Notes: generated by a model from the letters alone, not told the origin. Positions 18,529 to 31,818 are shown, counted from the first letter of the stretch. The stretch: DNA of 64,000 nt from Skeletonema tropicum (GCA_037178625.1 CM074129.1:2418001-2482000); one strand, 5' to 3'. A program made the numbers and translations.

Positions 18529-19230
18529 ATGAACCTTTCTCATTCATCTGCACTTTTGCTTCTCCTTTTATCCAATGCACACGTTGCTTTTGCTTCAGGA
18601 ATCCGTGGGGGCCCCCCTCAGAGCATTGAAAAGGAACGAGCTACCCCGGGCCCGGGCGTCTCTCGGCGGTTGGAAGCTGAGATGGACGAACTTGTATCTG
18701 AGGCAAATGACCGAGACTTGAAGGCAGATAATGCTGAACTTAAGAGCAGCATTGAGCTTGAGGCTATTGAAGAGACTCCCCAAGCCCAAGGCACGGCGAT
18801 GACCCCAGTGTCTGTAAACGAGCCTGGTGATGACGAAGAACACCAGTGGCCACTACTCGAAGACATCGAGGCCCAGGAAGTATCCTTTGATGACGACGAC
18901 GTAGAACATGGGCATGGACGTGAGCTGGGAGGCTCAGACTGCGGAATTTATGCAGATCATGAATATTACTTCCACCCCAGAGCTGGCGAGTGCTACAACC
19001 TTGGTGGGACCTGGTGGAATAATAAGGTGACTTGGATCCGTGCCTCTTCTGGAACGTGTGTTGAGGTATGGGAGCACCATGGGAGCGGAAGCTACAAGAA
19101 ACACTGCGGGAGTGACTGGCTCAAGCTTGGGAGCAGTCTGTCAAGGGAGGTATCACGAGTGTGCTGTCCAGCAAAGCACCATGGGCATTGGAATGGGCAT
19201 GGTCATTGGAATGGGCATGGACATAAGTAA
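18529..19230 (+). CDS. array copy 4, crystallin-like six-Cys precursor
   Basis: 233 residues, protein identical to copy 3 (DDDDVEH, short tail). Confidence 0.88.
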   Translation: MNLSHSSALLLLLLSNAHVAFASGIRGGPPQSIEKERATPGPGVSRRLEAEMDELVSEANDRDLKADNAELKSSIELEAIEETPQAQGTAMTPVSVNEPGDDEEHQWPLLEDIEAQEVSFDDDDVEHGHGRELGGSDCGIYADHEYYFHPRAGECYNLGGTWWNNKVTWIRASSGTCVEVWEHHGSGSYKKHCGSDWLKLGSSLSREVSRVCCPAKHHGHWNGHGHWNGHGHK

Positions 19231-20030
19231 TGATGTTAGCAGTTTGAGAGCAGAACGAATAGTATAGAGAAGAAATCCTTCTAGAGTTACAAATGAAGAA
19301 CGGACAAAAGAGAAGAAATCCTTTTAGAAGATAATGATAAGTAGGTGCGATACAAAAATTAGCCTGCTCCAGCTTTGTCCAGAATTTTGGTTGGTGCGGG
19401 GTATCATTGGATACACCAGCCGACATAGTGCACTTTAGCTCTTGGTTTCCTCTGTCAAGCAAGAGCAAATCATACATTGGCCAGTCTTAAAATCGTTCAA
19501 GTGATCAAGCTTTTATGTTACTCATTATAATTATATTCTTCACACTGACAAGATATCATGTATAATCCAAATTCTTTGCGTCTACAATACTGCTTGCTTC
19601 AGTTTCAAACTGAAAAGGATGAATGAGACAATGCTCGCTACATACTATGTACTCTAAACTGGTAGTCGCTGCGGTATTGGAAGTGCGGGAACGGAAGAAA
19701 GTGGAAGAGAGGCAGCAGGGGAAAAGAGTCAGATGGCGGGGCACCAGATCAGAGTTCGTGCTTTTATTCAGCGCTGCACGACTCATACTATATGCAATGG
19801 AGGCAAGTACTCCTCTAGTTAGCAAGCAAGTTCATGCATTCGGCGCTGCACGAACGACTACTCTCTAGAGGATCAAGATAATACTGATACGATGTCTGGC
19901 TGAGGCAAGATCAAGATCAAGCTCATACACTTCCACACAAACAGAAATTGAAGACATAAAAACAACTACAACTACACCAACATTCTAAACATCGATTAGA
20001 CGAACTACCAACTCATAACATTATCCAGCC

Positions 20031-20744
20031 ATGAACCTTTCTCATTCATCTGCACTTTTGCTTCTCCTTTTATCCAATGCACACGTTGCTTTTGCTTCAG
20101 GAATCCGTGGGGGCCCCCCTCAGAGCATTGAAAAGGAACGAGCTACCCCGGGCCCGGGCGTCTCTCGGCGGTTGGAAGCTGAGATGGACGAACTTGTATC
20201 TGAGGCAAATGACCGAGACTTGAAGGCAGATAATGCTGAACTTAAGAGCAGCATTGAGCTTGAGGCTATTGAAGAGACTCCCCAAGCCCAAGGCACGGCG
20301 ATGACCCCAGTGTCTGTAAACGAGCCTGGTGATGACGAAGAACACCAGTGGCCACTACTCGAAGACATCGAGGCCCAGGAAGTATCCTTTGATGACGACG
20401 ACGTAGAACATGGGCATGGACGTGAGCTGGGAGGCTCAGACTGCGGAATTTATGCAGATCATGAATATTACTTCCACCCCAGAGCTGGCGAGTGCTACAA
20501 CCTTGGTGGGACCTGGTGGAATAATAAGGTGACTTGGATCCGTGCCTCTTCTGGAACGTGTGTTGAGGTATGGGAGCACCATGGGAGCGGAAGCTACAAG
20601 AAACACTGCGGGAGTGACTGGCTCAAGCTTGGGAGCAGTCTGTCAAGGGAGGTATCACGAGTGTGCTGTCCAGCAAAGCACCATGGGCATTGGAATGGGC
20701 ATGGTCATTGGAATGGTCATTGGAATGGGCATGGACATAAGTAA
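20031..20744 (+). CDS. array copy 5, crystallin-like six-Cys precursor
   Basis: 237 residues. DDDDVEH as in copies 3 and 4 but with the three-HWNG tail. Its upstream spacer has a changed TATA-like stretch (CTCATACTATATGC). Confidence 0.88.
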   Translation: MNLSHSSALLLLLLSNAHVAFASGIRGGPPQSIEKERATPGPGVSRRLEAEMDELVSEANDRDLKADNAELKSSIELEAIEETPQAQGTAMTPVSVNEPGDDEEHQWPLLEDIEAQEVSFDDDDVEHGHGRELGGSDCGIYADHEYYFHPRAGECYNLGGTWWNNKVTWIRASSGTCVEVWEHHGSGSYKKHCGSDWLKLGSSLSREVSRVCCPAKHHGHWNGHGHWNGHWNGHGHK

Positions 20745-21543
20745 TGATGTTAGCAGTTTGAGAGCAGAACGAATAGTATAGAGAAGAAATCCTTCTAGAG
20801 TTACAAATGAAGAACGGACAAAAGAGAAGAAATCCTTTTAGAAGATAATGATAAGTAGGTGCGATACAAAAATTAGCCTGCTCCAGCTTTGTCCAGAATT
20901 TTGGTTGGTGCGGGGTATCATTGGATACACCAGCCGACATAGTGCACTTTAGCTCTTGGTTTCCTCTGTCAAGCAAGAGCAAATCATACATTGGCCAGTC
21001 TTAAAATCGTTCAAGTGATCAAGCTTTTATGTTACTCATTATAATTATATTCTTCACACTGACAAGATATCATGTATAATCCAAATTCTTTGCGTCTACA
21101 ATACTGCTTGCTTCAGTTTCAAACTGAAAAGGATGAATGAGACAATGCTCGCTACATACTATGTACTCTAAACTGGTAGTCGCTGCGGTATTGGAAGTGC
21201 GGGAACGGAAGAAAGTGGAAGAGAGGCAGCAGGGGAAAAGAGTCAGATGGCGGGGCACCAGATCAGAGTTCGTGCTTTTATTCAGCGCTGCACGACTCAG
21301 ACTATATGCAATGAGGCAAGTACTCCTCTAGTTAGCAAGCAAGTTCATGCATTCGGCGCTGCACGAACGACTACTCTCTAGAGGATCAAGATAATACTGA
21401 TACGATGTCTGGCTGAGGCAAGATCAAGATCAAGCTCATACACTTCCACACAAACAGAAATTGAAGACATAAAAACAACTACAACTACACCAACATTCTA
21501 AACATCGATTAGACGAACTACCAACTCATAACATTATCCAGCC

Positions 21544-22258
21544 ATGAACCTTTCTCATTCATCTGCACTTTTGCTTCTCCTTTTATCCAATGCACACGTT
21601 GCTTTTGCTTCAGGAATCCGTGGGGGCCCCCCTCAGAGCATTGAAAAGGAACGAGCTACCCCGGGCCCGGGCGTCTCTCGGCGGTTGGAAGCTGAGATGG
21701 ACGAACTTGTATCTGAGGCAAATGACCGAGACTTGAAGGCAGATAATGCTGAACTTAAGAGCAGCATTGAGCTTGAGGCTATTGAAGAGACTCCCCAAGC
21801 CCAAGGCACGGCGATGACCCCAGTGTCTGTAAACGAGCCTGGTGATGACGAAGAACACCAGTGGCCACTACTCGAAGACATCGAGGCCCAGGAAGTATCC
21901 TTTGATGACGTACGACGTAGAACATGGGCATGGACGTGAGCTGGGAGGCTCAGACTGCGGAATTTATGCAGATCATGAATATTACTTCCACCCCAGAGCT
22001 GGCGAGTGCTACAACCTTGGTGGGACCTGGTGGAATAATAAGGTGACTTGGATCCGTGCCTCTTCTGGAACGTGTGTTGAGGTATGGGAGCACCATGGGA
22101 GCGGAAGCTACAAGAAACACTGCGGGAGTGACTGGCTCAAGCTTGGGAGCAGTCTGTCAAGGGAGGTATCACGAGTGTGCTGTCCAGCAAAGCACCATGG
22201 GCATTGGAATGGGCATGGTCATTGGAATGGGCATTGGAATGGGCATGGACATAAGTAA
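21544..22258 (+). pseudogene. array copy 6, frameshifted
   Basis: An extra A in GACGTACGACG (about 21909-21914) shifts the frame in the acidic pro-region and gives a stop at 21939 after 131 residues, losing the whole Cys domain. Everything after the shift is unchanged. The same insertion occurs in copy 12. Confidence 0.85.
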
Positions 22259-23065
22259 TGATGTTAGCAGTTTGAGAGCAGAACGAATAGTATAGAGAAG
22301 AAATCCTTCTAGAGTTACAAACTGAAGAACGGACAAAAGAGAAGAAATCCTTTTAGAAGATAATGATAAGTAGGTGCGATACAAAAATTAGCCTGCTCCA
22401 GCTTTGTCCAGAATTTTGGTTGGTGCGGGGTATCATTGGATACACCAGCCGACATAGTGCACTTTAGCTCTTGGTTTCCTCTGTCAAGCAAGAGCAAATC
22501 ATACATTGGCCAGTCTTAAAATCGTTCAAGTGATCAAGCTTTTATGTTACTCATTATAATTATATTCTTCACACTGACAAGATATCATGTATAATCCAAA
22601 TTCTTTGCGTCTACAATACTGCTTGCTTCAGTTTCAAACTGAAAAGGATGAATGAGACAATGCTCGCTACATACTATGTACTCTAAACTGGTAGTCGCTG
22701 CGGTATTGGAAGTGCGGGAACGGAAGAAAGTGGAAGAGAGGCAGCAGGGGAAAAGAGTCAGATGGCGGGGCACCAGATCATGAGTTCGTGCTTTTATTCA
22801 GCGCTGCAAGACCAAGACTCTATGCAATGAGGCAAGTACTCCTCTAGTTAGCAAGCAAGTTCATGCATTCGGCGCTGCACGAACGACTACTCTCTAGAGG
22901 ATCAAGATAATACTGATACGATGTCTGGCTGAGGCAAGATCAAGATCAAGCTCATACACTTCCACACAAACAGAAATTGAAGACATAAAAACAACTACAA
23001 CTACAACTACACCAACATTCTAAACATCGATTAGACGAACTACCAACTCATAACATTATCCAGCC

Positions 23066-23779
23066 ATGAACCTTTCTCATTCATCTGCACTTTTGCTTCT
23101 CCTTTTATCCAATGCACACGTTGCTTTTGCTTCAGGAATCCGTGGGGGCCCCCCTCAGAGCATTGAAAAGGAACGAGCTACCCCGGGCCCGGGCGTCTCT
23201 CGGCGGTTGGAAGCTGAGATGGACGAACTTGTATCTGAGGCAAATGACCGAGACTTGAAGGCAGATAATGCTGAACTTAAGAGCAGCATTGAGCTTGAGG
23301 CTATTGAAGAGACTCCCCAAGCCCAAGGCACGGCGATGACCCCAGTGTCTGTAAACGAGCCTGGTGATGACGAAGAACACCAGTGGCCACTACTCGAAGA
23401 CATCGAGGCCCAGGAAGTATCCTTTGATGACGTCGACGTAGAACATGGGCATGGACGTGAGCTGGGAGGCTCAGACTGCGGAATTTATGCAGATCATGAA
23501 TATTACTTCCACCCCAGAGCTGGCGAGTGCTACAACCTTGGTGGGACCTGGTGGAATAATAAGGTGACTTGGATCCGTGCCTCTTCTGGAACGTGTGTTG
23601 AGGTATGGGAGCACCATGGGAGCGGAAGCTACAAGAAACACTGCGGGAGTGACTGGCTCAAGCTTGGGAGCAGTCTGTCAAGGGAGGTATCACGAGTGTG
23701 CTGTCCAGCAAAGCACCATGGGCATTGGAATGGGCATGGTCATTGGAATGGGCATTGGAATGGGCATGGACATAAGTAA
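23066..23779 (+). CDS. array copy 7, crystallin-like six-Cys precursor
   Basis: 237 residues, matching the consensus. Its 5' UTR has one extra ACAACT repeat and its 3' UTR has AACGAAG for AATGAAG, shared with copies 8 and 15. Confidence 0.88.
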   Translation: MNLSHSSALLLLLLSNAHVAFASGIRGGPPQSIEKERATPGPGVSRRLEAEMDELVSEANDRDLKADNAELKSSIELEAIEETPQAQGTAMTPVSVNEPGDDEEHQWPLLEDIEAQEVSFDDVDVEHGHGRELGGSDCGIYADHEYYFHPRAGECYNLGGTWWNNKVTWIRASSGTCVEVWEHHGSGSYKKHCGSDWLKLGSSLSREVSRVCCPAKHHGHWNGHGHWNGHWNGHGHK

Positions 23780-24582
23780 TGATGTTAGCAGTTTGAGAGC
23801 AGAACGAATAGTATAGAGAAGAAATCCTTCTAGAGTTACAAACGAAGAACGGACAAAAGAGAAGAAATCCTTTTAGAAGATAATGATAAGTAGGTGCGAT
23901 ACAAAAATTAGCCTGCTCCAGCTTTGTCCAGAATTTTGGTTGGTGCGGGGTATCATTGGATACACCAGCCGACATAGTGCACTTTAGCTCTTGGTTTCCT
24001 CTGTCAAGCAAGAGCAAATCATACATTGGCCAGTCTTAAAATCGTTCAAGTGATCAAGCTTTTATGTTACTCATTATAATTATATTCTTCACACTGACAA
24101 GATATCATGTATAATCAAAATTCTTTGCGTCTACAATACTGCTTGCTTCAGTTTCAAACTGAAAAGGATGAATGAGACAATGCTCGCTACATACTATGTA
24201 CTCTAAACTGGTAGTCGCTGCGGTATTGGAAGTGCGGGAACGGAAGAAAGTGGAAGAGAGGCAGCAGGGGAAAAGAGTCAGATGGCGGGGCACCAGATCT
24301 AGAGTTCGTGCTTTTATTCAGCGCTGCAATAAGACCAAGACTCTATGCAATGAGGCAAGTACTCCTCTAGTTAGCAAGCAAGTTCATGCATTCGGCGCTG
24401 CACGAACGACTACTCTCTAGAGGATCAAGATAATACTGATACGATGTCTGGCTGAGGCAAGATCAAGATCAAGCTCATACACTTCCACACAAATAGAAAT
24501 TGAAGACATAAAAACAACTACAACTACACCAACATTCTAAACATCGATTAGACGAACTACCAACTCATAACATTATCCAGCC

Positions 24583-25284
24583 ATGAACCTTTCTCATTCA
24601 TCTGCACTTTTGCTTCTCCTTTTATCCAATGCACACGTTGCTTTTGCTTCAGGAATCCGTGGGGGCCCCCCTCAGAGCATTGAAAAGGAACGAGCTACCC
24701 CGGGCCCGGGCGTCTCTCGGCGGTTGGAAGCTGAGATGGACGAACTTGTATCTGAGGCAAATGACCGAGACTTGAAGGCAGATAATGCTGAACTTAAGAG
24801 CAGCATTGAGCTTGAGGCTATTGAAGAGACTCCCCAAGCCCAAGGCACGGCGATGACCCCAGTGTCTGTAAACGAGCCTGGTGATGACGAAGAACACCAG
24901 TGGCCACTACTCGAAGACATCGAGGCCCAGGAAGTATCCTTTGATGACGTCGACGTAGAACATGGGCATGGACGTGAGCTGGGAGGCTCAGACTGCGGAA
25001 TTTATGCAGATCATGAATATTACTTCCACCCCAGAGCTGGCGAGTGCTACAACCTTGGTGGGACCTGGTGGAATAATAAGGTGACTTGGATCCGTGCCTC
25101 TTCTGGAACGTGTGTTGAGGTATGGGAGCACCATGGGAGCGGAAGCTACAAGAAACACTGCGGGAGTGACTGGCTCAAGCTTGGGAGCAGTCTGTCAAGG
25201 GAGGTATCACGAGTGTGCTGTCCAGCAAAGCACCATGGGCATTGGAATGGGCATGGTCATTGGAATGGGCATGGACATAAGTAA
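24583..25284 (+). CDS. array copy 8, crystallin-like six-Cys precursor
   Basis: 233 residues with the two-HWNG tail; otherwise consensus. The upstream spacer has the CAATAAGACCAAGACTC variant. Confidence 0.88.
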   Translation: MNLSHSSALLLLLLSNAHVAFASGIRGGPPQSIEKERATPGPGVSRRLEAEMDELVSEANDRDLKADNAELKSSIELEAIEETPQAQGTAMTPVSVNEPGDDEEHQWPLLEDIEAQEVSFDDVDVEHGHGRELGGSDCGIYADHEYYFHPRAGECYNLGGTWWNNKVTWIRASSGTCVEVWEHHGSGSYKKHCGSDWLKLGSSLSREVSRVCCPAKHHGHWNGHGHWNGHGHK

Positions 25285-26085
25285 TGATGTTAGCAGTTTG
25301 AGAGCAGAACGAATAGTATAGAGAAGAAATCCTTCTAGAGTTACAAACGAAGAACGGACAAAAGAGAAGAAATCCTTTTAGAAGATAATGATAAGTAGGT
25401 GCGATACAAAAATTAGCCTGCTCCAGCTTTGTCCAGAATTTTGGTTGGTGCGGGGTATCATTGGATACACCAGCCGACATAGTGCACTTTAGCTCTTGGT
25501 TTCCTCTGCCAAGCAAGAGCAAATCATACATTGGCCAGTCTTAAAATCGTTCAAGTGATCAAGCTTTATGTTACTCATTATAATTATATTCTTCACACTG
25601 ACAAGATATCATGTATAATCAAAATTCTTTGCGTCTACAATACTGCTTGCTTCAGTTTCAAACTGAAAAGGATGAATGAGACAATGCTCGCTACATACTA
25701 TGTACTCTAAACTGGTAGTCGCTGCGGTATTGGAAGTGCGGGAACGGAAGAAAGTGGAAGAGAGGCAGCAGGGGAAAAGAGTCAGATGGCGGGGCACCAG
25801 ATCAGAGTTCGTGCTTTTATTCAGCGCTGCAATAAGACCAAGACTCTATGCAATGAGGCAAGTACTCCTCTAGTTAGCAAGCAAGTTCATGCATTCGGCG
25901 CTGCACGAACGACTACTCTCTAGAGGATCAAGATAATACTGATACGATGTCTGGCTGAGGCAAGATCAAGATCAAGCTCATACACTTCCACACAAATAGA
26001 AATTGAAGACATAAAAACAACTACAACTACACCAACATTCTAAACATCGATTAGACGAACTACCAACTCATAACATTATCCAGCC

Positions 26086-26787
26086 ATGAACCTTTCTCAT
26101 TCATCTGCACTTTTGCTTCTCCTTTTATCCAATGCACACGTTGCTTTTGCTTCAGGAATCCGTGGGGGCCCCCCTCAGAGCATTGAAAAGGAACGAGCTA
26201 CCCCGGGCCCGGGCGTCTCTCGGCGGTTGGAAGCTGAGATGGACGAACTTGTATCTGAGGCAAATGACCGAGACTTGAAGGCAGATAATGCTGAACTTAA
26301 GAGCAGCATTGAGCTTGAGGCTATTGAAGAGACTCCCCAAGCCCAAGGCACGGCGATGACCCCAGTGTCTGTAAACGAGCCTGGTGATGACGAAGAACAC
26401 CAGTGGCCACTACTCGAAGACATCGAGGCCCAGGAAGTATCCTTTGATGACGTCGACGTAGAACATGGGCATGGACGTGAGCTGGGAGGCTCAGACTGCG
26501 GAATTTATGCAGATCATGAATATTACTTCCACCCCAGAGCTGGCGAGTGCTACAACCTTGGTGGGACCTGGTGGAATAATAAGGTGACTTGGATCCGTGC
26601 CTCTTCTGGAACGTGTGTTGAGGTATGGGAGCACCATGGGAGCGGAAGCTACAAGAAACACTGCGGGAGTGACTGGCTCAAGCTTGGGAGCAGTCTGTCA
26701 AGGGAGGTATCACGAGTGTGCTGTCCAGCAAAGCACCATGGGCATTGGAATGGGCATGGTCATTGGAATGGGCATGGACATAAGTAA
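26086..26787 (+). CDS. array copy 9, crystallin-like six-Cys precursor
   Basis: 233 residues, protein identical to copies 8 and 16. Starts exactly 10,291 bp before copy 16. Confidence 0.88.
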   Translation: MNLSHSSALLLLLLSNAHVAFASGIRGGPPQSIEKERATPGPGVSRRLEAEMDELVSEANDRDLKADNAELKSSIELEAIEETPQAQGTAMTPVSVNEPGDDEEHQWPLLEDIEAQEVSFDDVDVEHGHGRELGGSDCGIYADHEYYFHPRAGECYNLGGTWWNNKVTWIRASSGTCVEVWEHHGSGSYKKHCGSDWLKLGSSLSREVSRVCCPAKHHGHWNGHGHWNGHGHK

Positions 26788-27581
26788 TGATGTTAGCAGT
26801 TTGAGAGCAGAACGAATAGTATAGAGAAGAAATCCTTCTAGAGTTACAAATGAAGAACGGACAAAAGAGAAGAAATCCTTTTAGAAGATAATGATAAGTA
26901 GGTGCGATACAAAAATTAGCCTGCTCCAGCTTTGTCCAGAATTTTGGTTGGTGCGGGGTATCATTGGATACACCAGCCGACATAGTGCACTTTAGCTCTT
27001 GGTTTCCTCTGTCAAGCAAGAGCAAATCATACATTGGCCAGTCTTAAAATCGTTCAAGTGATCAAGCTTTTATGTTACTCATTATAATTATATTCTTCAC
27101 ACTGACAAGATATCATGTATAATCCAAATTCTTTGCGTCTACAATACTGCTTGCTTCAGTTTCAAACTGAAAAGGATGAATGAGACAATGCTCGCTACAT
27201 ACTATGTACTCTAAACTGGTAGTCGCTGCGGTATTGGAAGTGCGGGAACGGAAGAAAGTGGAAGAGAGGCAGCAGGGGAAAAGAGTCAGATGGCGGGGCA
27301 CCAGATCTGAGTTCGTGCTTTTATTCAGCGCTGCAATAAGACCAAGACTCTATGCAATGAGGCAAGTACTCCGCAAGCAAGTTCATGCATTCGGCGCTGC
27401 ACGAACGACTACTCTCTAGAGGATCAAGATAATACTGATACGATGTCTGGCTGAGGCAAGATCAAGATCAAGCTCATACACTTCCACACAAATAGAAATT
27501 GAAGACATAAAAACAACTACAACTACACCAACATTCTAAACATCGATTAGACGAACTACCAACTCATAACATTATCCAGCC

Positions 27582-28295
27582 ATGAACCTTTCTCATTCAT
27601 CTGCACTTTTGCTTCTCCTTTTATCCAATGCACACGTTGCTTTTGCTTCAGGAATCCGTGGGGGCCCCCCTCAGAGCATTGAAAAGGAACGAGCTACCCC
27701 GGGCCCGGGCGTCTCTCGGCGGTTGGAAGCTGAGATGGACGAACTTGTATCTGAGGCAAATGACCGAGACTTGAAGGCAGATAATGCTGAACTTAAGAGC
27801 AGCATTGAGCTTGAGGCTATTGAAGAGACTCCCCAAGCCCAAGGCACGGCGATGACCCCAGTGTCTGTAAACGAGCCTGGTGATGACGAAGAACACCAGT
27901 GGCCACTACTCGAAGACATCGAGGCCCAGAAAGTATCCTTTGATGACGTCGACGTAGAACATGGGCATGGACGTGAGCTGGGAGGCTCAGACTGCGGAAT
28001 TTATGCAGATCATGAATATTACTTCCACCCCAGAGCTGGCGAGTGCTACAACCTTGGTGGGACCTGGTGGAATAATAAGGTGACTTGGATCCGTGCCTCT
28101 TCTGGAACGTGTGTTGAGGTATGGGAGCACCATGGGAGCGGAAGCTACAAGAAACACTGCGGGAGTGACTGGCTCAAGCTTGGGAGCAGTCTGTCAAGGG
28201 AGGTATCACGAGTGTGCTGTCCAGCAAAGCACCATGGGCATTGGAATGGGCATGGTCATTGGAATGGGCATTGGAATGGGCATGGACATAAGTAA
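27582..28295 (+). CDS. array copy 10, crystallin-like six-Cys precursor
   Basis: 237 residues with a private-looking Glu to Lys change (AQKVSF) that recurs only in copy 17, 10,291 bp away. The spacer before it lacks CTCTAGTTAG; the spacer after it lacks 97 bp, including the GGPP synthase fragment. Confidence 0.88.
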   Translation: MNLSHSSALLLLLLSNAHVAFASGIRGGPPQSIEKERATPGPGVSRRLEAEMDELVSEANDRDLKADNAELKSSIELEAIEETPQAQGTAMTPVSVNEPGDDEEHQWPLLEDIEAQKVSFDDVDVEHGHGRELGGSDCGIYADHEYYFHPRAGECYNLGGTWWNNKVTWIRASSGTCVEVWEHHGSGSYKKHCGSDWLKLGSSLSREVSRVCCPAKHHGHWNGHGHWNGHWNGHGHK

Positions 28296-28998
28296 TGATG
28301 TTAGCAGTTTGAGAGCAGAACGAATAGTATAGAGAAGAAATCCTTCTAGAGTTACAAATGAAGAACGGACAAAAGAGAAGAAATCCTTTTAGAAGATAAT
28401 GATAAGTAGGTGCGATACAAAAATTAGCCTGCTCCAGCTTTGTCCAGAATTTTGGTTGGTGCGGGGTATCATTGGATACACCAGCCGACATAGTGCACTT
28501 TAGCTCTTGGTTTCCTCTGTCAAGCAAGAGCAAATCATACATTGGCCAGTCTTAAAATCGTTCAAGTGATCAAGCTTTTATGTTACTCATTATAATTATA
28601 TGCTCGCTACATACTATGTACTCTAAACTGGTAGTCGCTGCGGTATTGGAAGTGCGGGAACGGAAGAAAGTGGAAGAGAGGCAGCAGGGGAAAAGAGTCA
28701 GATGGCGGGGCACCAGATCAGAGTTCGTGCTTTTATTCAGCGCTGCAAGACCAAGACTCTATGCAATGAGGCAAGTACTCCTCTAGTTAGCAAGCAAGTT
28801 CATGCATTCGGCGCTGCACGAACGACTACTCTCTAGAGGATCAAGATAATACTGATACGATGTCTGGCTGAGGCAAGATCAAGATCAAGCTCATACACTT
28901 CCACACAAACAGAAATTGAAGACATAAAAACAACTACAACTACACCAACATTCTAAACATCGATTAGACGAACTACCAACTCATAACATTATCCAGCC

Positions 28999-29711
28999 AT
29001 GAACCTTTCTCATTCATCTGCACTTTTGCTTCTCCTTTTATCCAATGCACACTTGCTTTTGCTTCAGGAATCCGTGGGGGCCCCCCTCAGAGCATTGAAA
29101 AGGAACGAGCTACCCCGGGCCCGGGCGTCTCTCGGCGGTTGGAAGCTGAGATGGACGAACTTGTATCTGAGGCAAATGACCGAGACTTGAAGGCAGATAA
29201 TGCTGAACTTAAGAGCAGCATTGAGCTTGAGGCTATTGAAGAGACTCCCCAAGCCCAAGGCACGGCGATGACCCCAGTGTCTGTAAACGAGCCTGGTGAT
29301 GACGAAGAACACCAGTGGCCACTACTCGAAGACATCGAGGCCCAGGAAGTATCCTTTGATGACGTCGACGTAGAACATGGGCATGGACGTGAGCTGGGAG
29401 GCTCAGACTGCGGAATTTATGCAGATCATGAATATTACTTCCACCCCAGAGCTGGCGAGTGCTACAACCTTGGTGGGACCTGGTGGAATAATAAGGTGAC
29501 TTGGATCCGTGCCTCTTCTGGAACGTGTGTTGAGGTATGGGAGCACCATGGGAGCGGAAGCTACAAGAAACACTGCGGGAGTGACTGGCTCAAGCTTGGG
29601 AGCAGTCTGTCAAGGGAGGTATCACGAGTGTGCTGTCCAGCAAAGCACCATGGGCATTGGAATGGGCATGGGCATTGGAATGGGCATTGGAATGGGCATG
29701 GACATAAGTAA
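28999..29711 (+). pseudogene. array copy 11, frameshifted after the signal peptide
   Basis: One G is missing in the codon after the 18th (CACACTTGC for CACACGTTGC), so the frame is lost inside the signal peptide and ends after 63 residues. The rest is intact from an internal ATG at 29139, but that start would give a protein without a signal peptide. The same deletion is in copies 12 and 17. Confidence 0.85.
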
Positions 29712-30414
29712 TGATGTTAGCAGTTTGAGAGCAGAACGAATAGTATAGAGAAGAAATCCTTCTAGAGTTACAAATGAAGAACGGACAAAAGAGAAGAAAT
29801 CCTTTTAGAAGATAATGATAAGTAGGTGCGATACAAAAATTAGCCTGCTCCAGCTTTGTCCAGAATTTTGGTTGGTGCGGGGTATCATTGGATACACCAG
29901 CCGACATAGTGCACTTTAGCTCTTGGTTTCCTCTGTCAAGCAAGAGCAAATCATACATTGGCCAGTCTTAAAATCGTTCAAGTGATCAAGCTTTTATGTT
30001 ACTCATTATAATTATATGCTCGCTACATACTATGTACTCTAAACTGGTAGTCGCTGCGGTATTGGAAGTGCGGGAACGGAAGAAAGTGGAAGAGAGGCAG
30101 CAGGGGAAAAGAGTCAGATGGCGGGGCACCAGATCAGAGTTCGTGCTTTTATTCAGCGCTGCAAGACCAAGACTCTATGCAATGAGGCAAGTACTCCTCT
30201 AGTTAGCAAGCAAGTTCATGCATTCGGCGCTGCACGAACGACTACTCTCTAGAGGATCAAGATAATACTGATACGATGTCTGGCTGAGGCAAGATCAAGA
30301 TCAAGCTCATACACTTCCACACAAACAGAAATTGAAGACATAAAAACAACTACAACTACACCAACATTCTAAACATCGATTAGACGAACTACCAACTCAT
30401 AACATTATCCAGCC

Positions 30415-31115
30415 ATGAACCTTTCTCATTCATCTGCACTTTTGCTTCTCCTTTTATCCAATGCACACTTGCTTTTGCTTCAGGAATCCGTGGGGGCCCC
30501 CTCAGAGCATTGAAAAGGAACGAGCTACCCCGGGCCCGGGCGTCTCTCGGCGGTTGGAAGCTGAGATGGACGAACTTGTATCTGAGGCAAATGACCGAGA
30601 CTTGAAGGCAGATAATGCTGAACTTAAGAGCAGCATTGAGCTTGAGGCTATTGAAGAGACTCCCCAAGCCCAAGGCACGGCGATGACCCCAGTGTCTGTA
30701 AACGAGCCTGGTGATGACGAAGAACACCAGTGGCCACTACTCGAAGACATCGAGGCCCAGGAAGTATCCTTTGATGACGTACGACGTAGAACATGGGCAT
30801 GGACGTGAGCTGGGAGGCTCAGACTGCGGAATTTATGCAGATCATGAATATTACTTCCACCCCAGAGCTGGCGAGTGCTACAACCTTGGTGGGACCTGGT
30901 GGAATAATAAGGTGACTTGGATCCGTGCCTCTTCTGGAACGTGTGTTGAGGTATGGGAGCACCATGGGAGCGGAAGCTACAAGAAACACTGCGGGAGTGA
31001 CTGGCTCAAGCTTGGGAGCAGTCTGTCAAGGGAGGTATCACGAGTGTGCTGTCCAGCAAAGCACCATGGGCATTGGAATGGGCATGGGCATTGGAATGGG
31101 CATGGACATAAGTAA
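30415..31115 (+). pseudogene. array copy 12, three small lesions
   Basis: Combines the G deletion of copies 11 and 17, the C deletion in the GGGGGCCCCC run of copy 14, and the A insertion of copy 6. The net shift leaves no secreted product. It is the clearest mosaic in the array. Confidence 0.85.
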
Positions 31116-31818
31116 TGATGTTAGCAGTTTGAGAGCAGAACGAATAGTATAGAGAAGAAATCCTTCTAGAGTTACAAATGAAGAACGGACAAAAGAGAAG
31201 AAATCCTTTTAGAAGATAATGATAAGTAGGTGCGATACAAAAATTAGCCTGCTCCAGCTTTGTCCAGAATTTTGGTTGGTGCGGGGTATCATTGGATACA
31301 CCAGCCGACATAGTGCACTTTAGCTCTTGGTTTCCTCTGTCAAGCAAGAGCAAATCATACATTGGCCAGTCTTAAAATCGTTCAAGTGATCAAGCTTTTA
31401 TGTTACTCATTATAATTATATGCTCGCTACATACTATGTACTCTAAACTGGTAGTCGCTGCGGTATTGGAAGTGCGGGAACGGAAGAAAGTGGAAGAGAG
31501 GCAGCAGGGGAAAAGAGTCAGATGGCGGGGCACCAGATCAGAGTTCGTGCTTTTATTCAGCGCTGCAAGACCAAGACTCTATGCAATGAGGCAAGCACTC
31601 CTCTAGTTAGCAAGCAAGTTCATGCATTCGGCGCTGCACGAACGACTACTCTCTAGAGGATCAAGATAATACTGATACGATGTCTGGCTGAGGCAAGATC
31701 AAGATCAAGCTCATACACTTCCACACAAACAGAAATTGAAGACATAAAAACAACTACAACTACACCAACATTCTAAACATCGATTAGACGAACTACCAAC
31801 TCATAACATTATCCAGCC

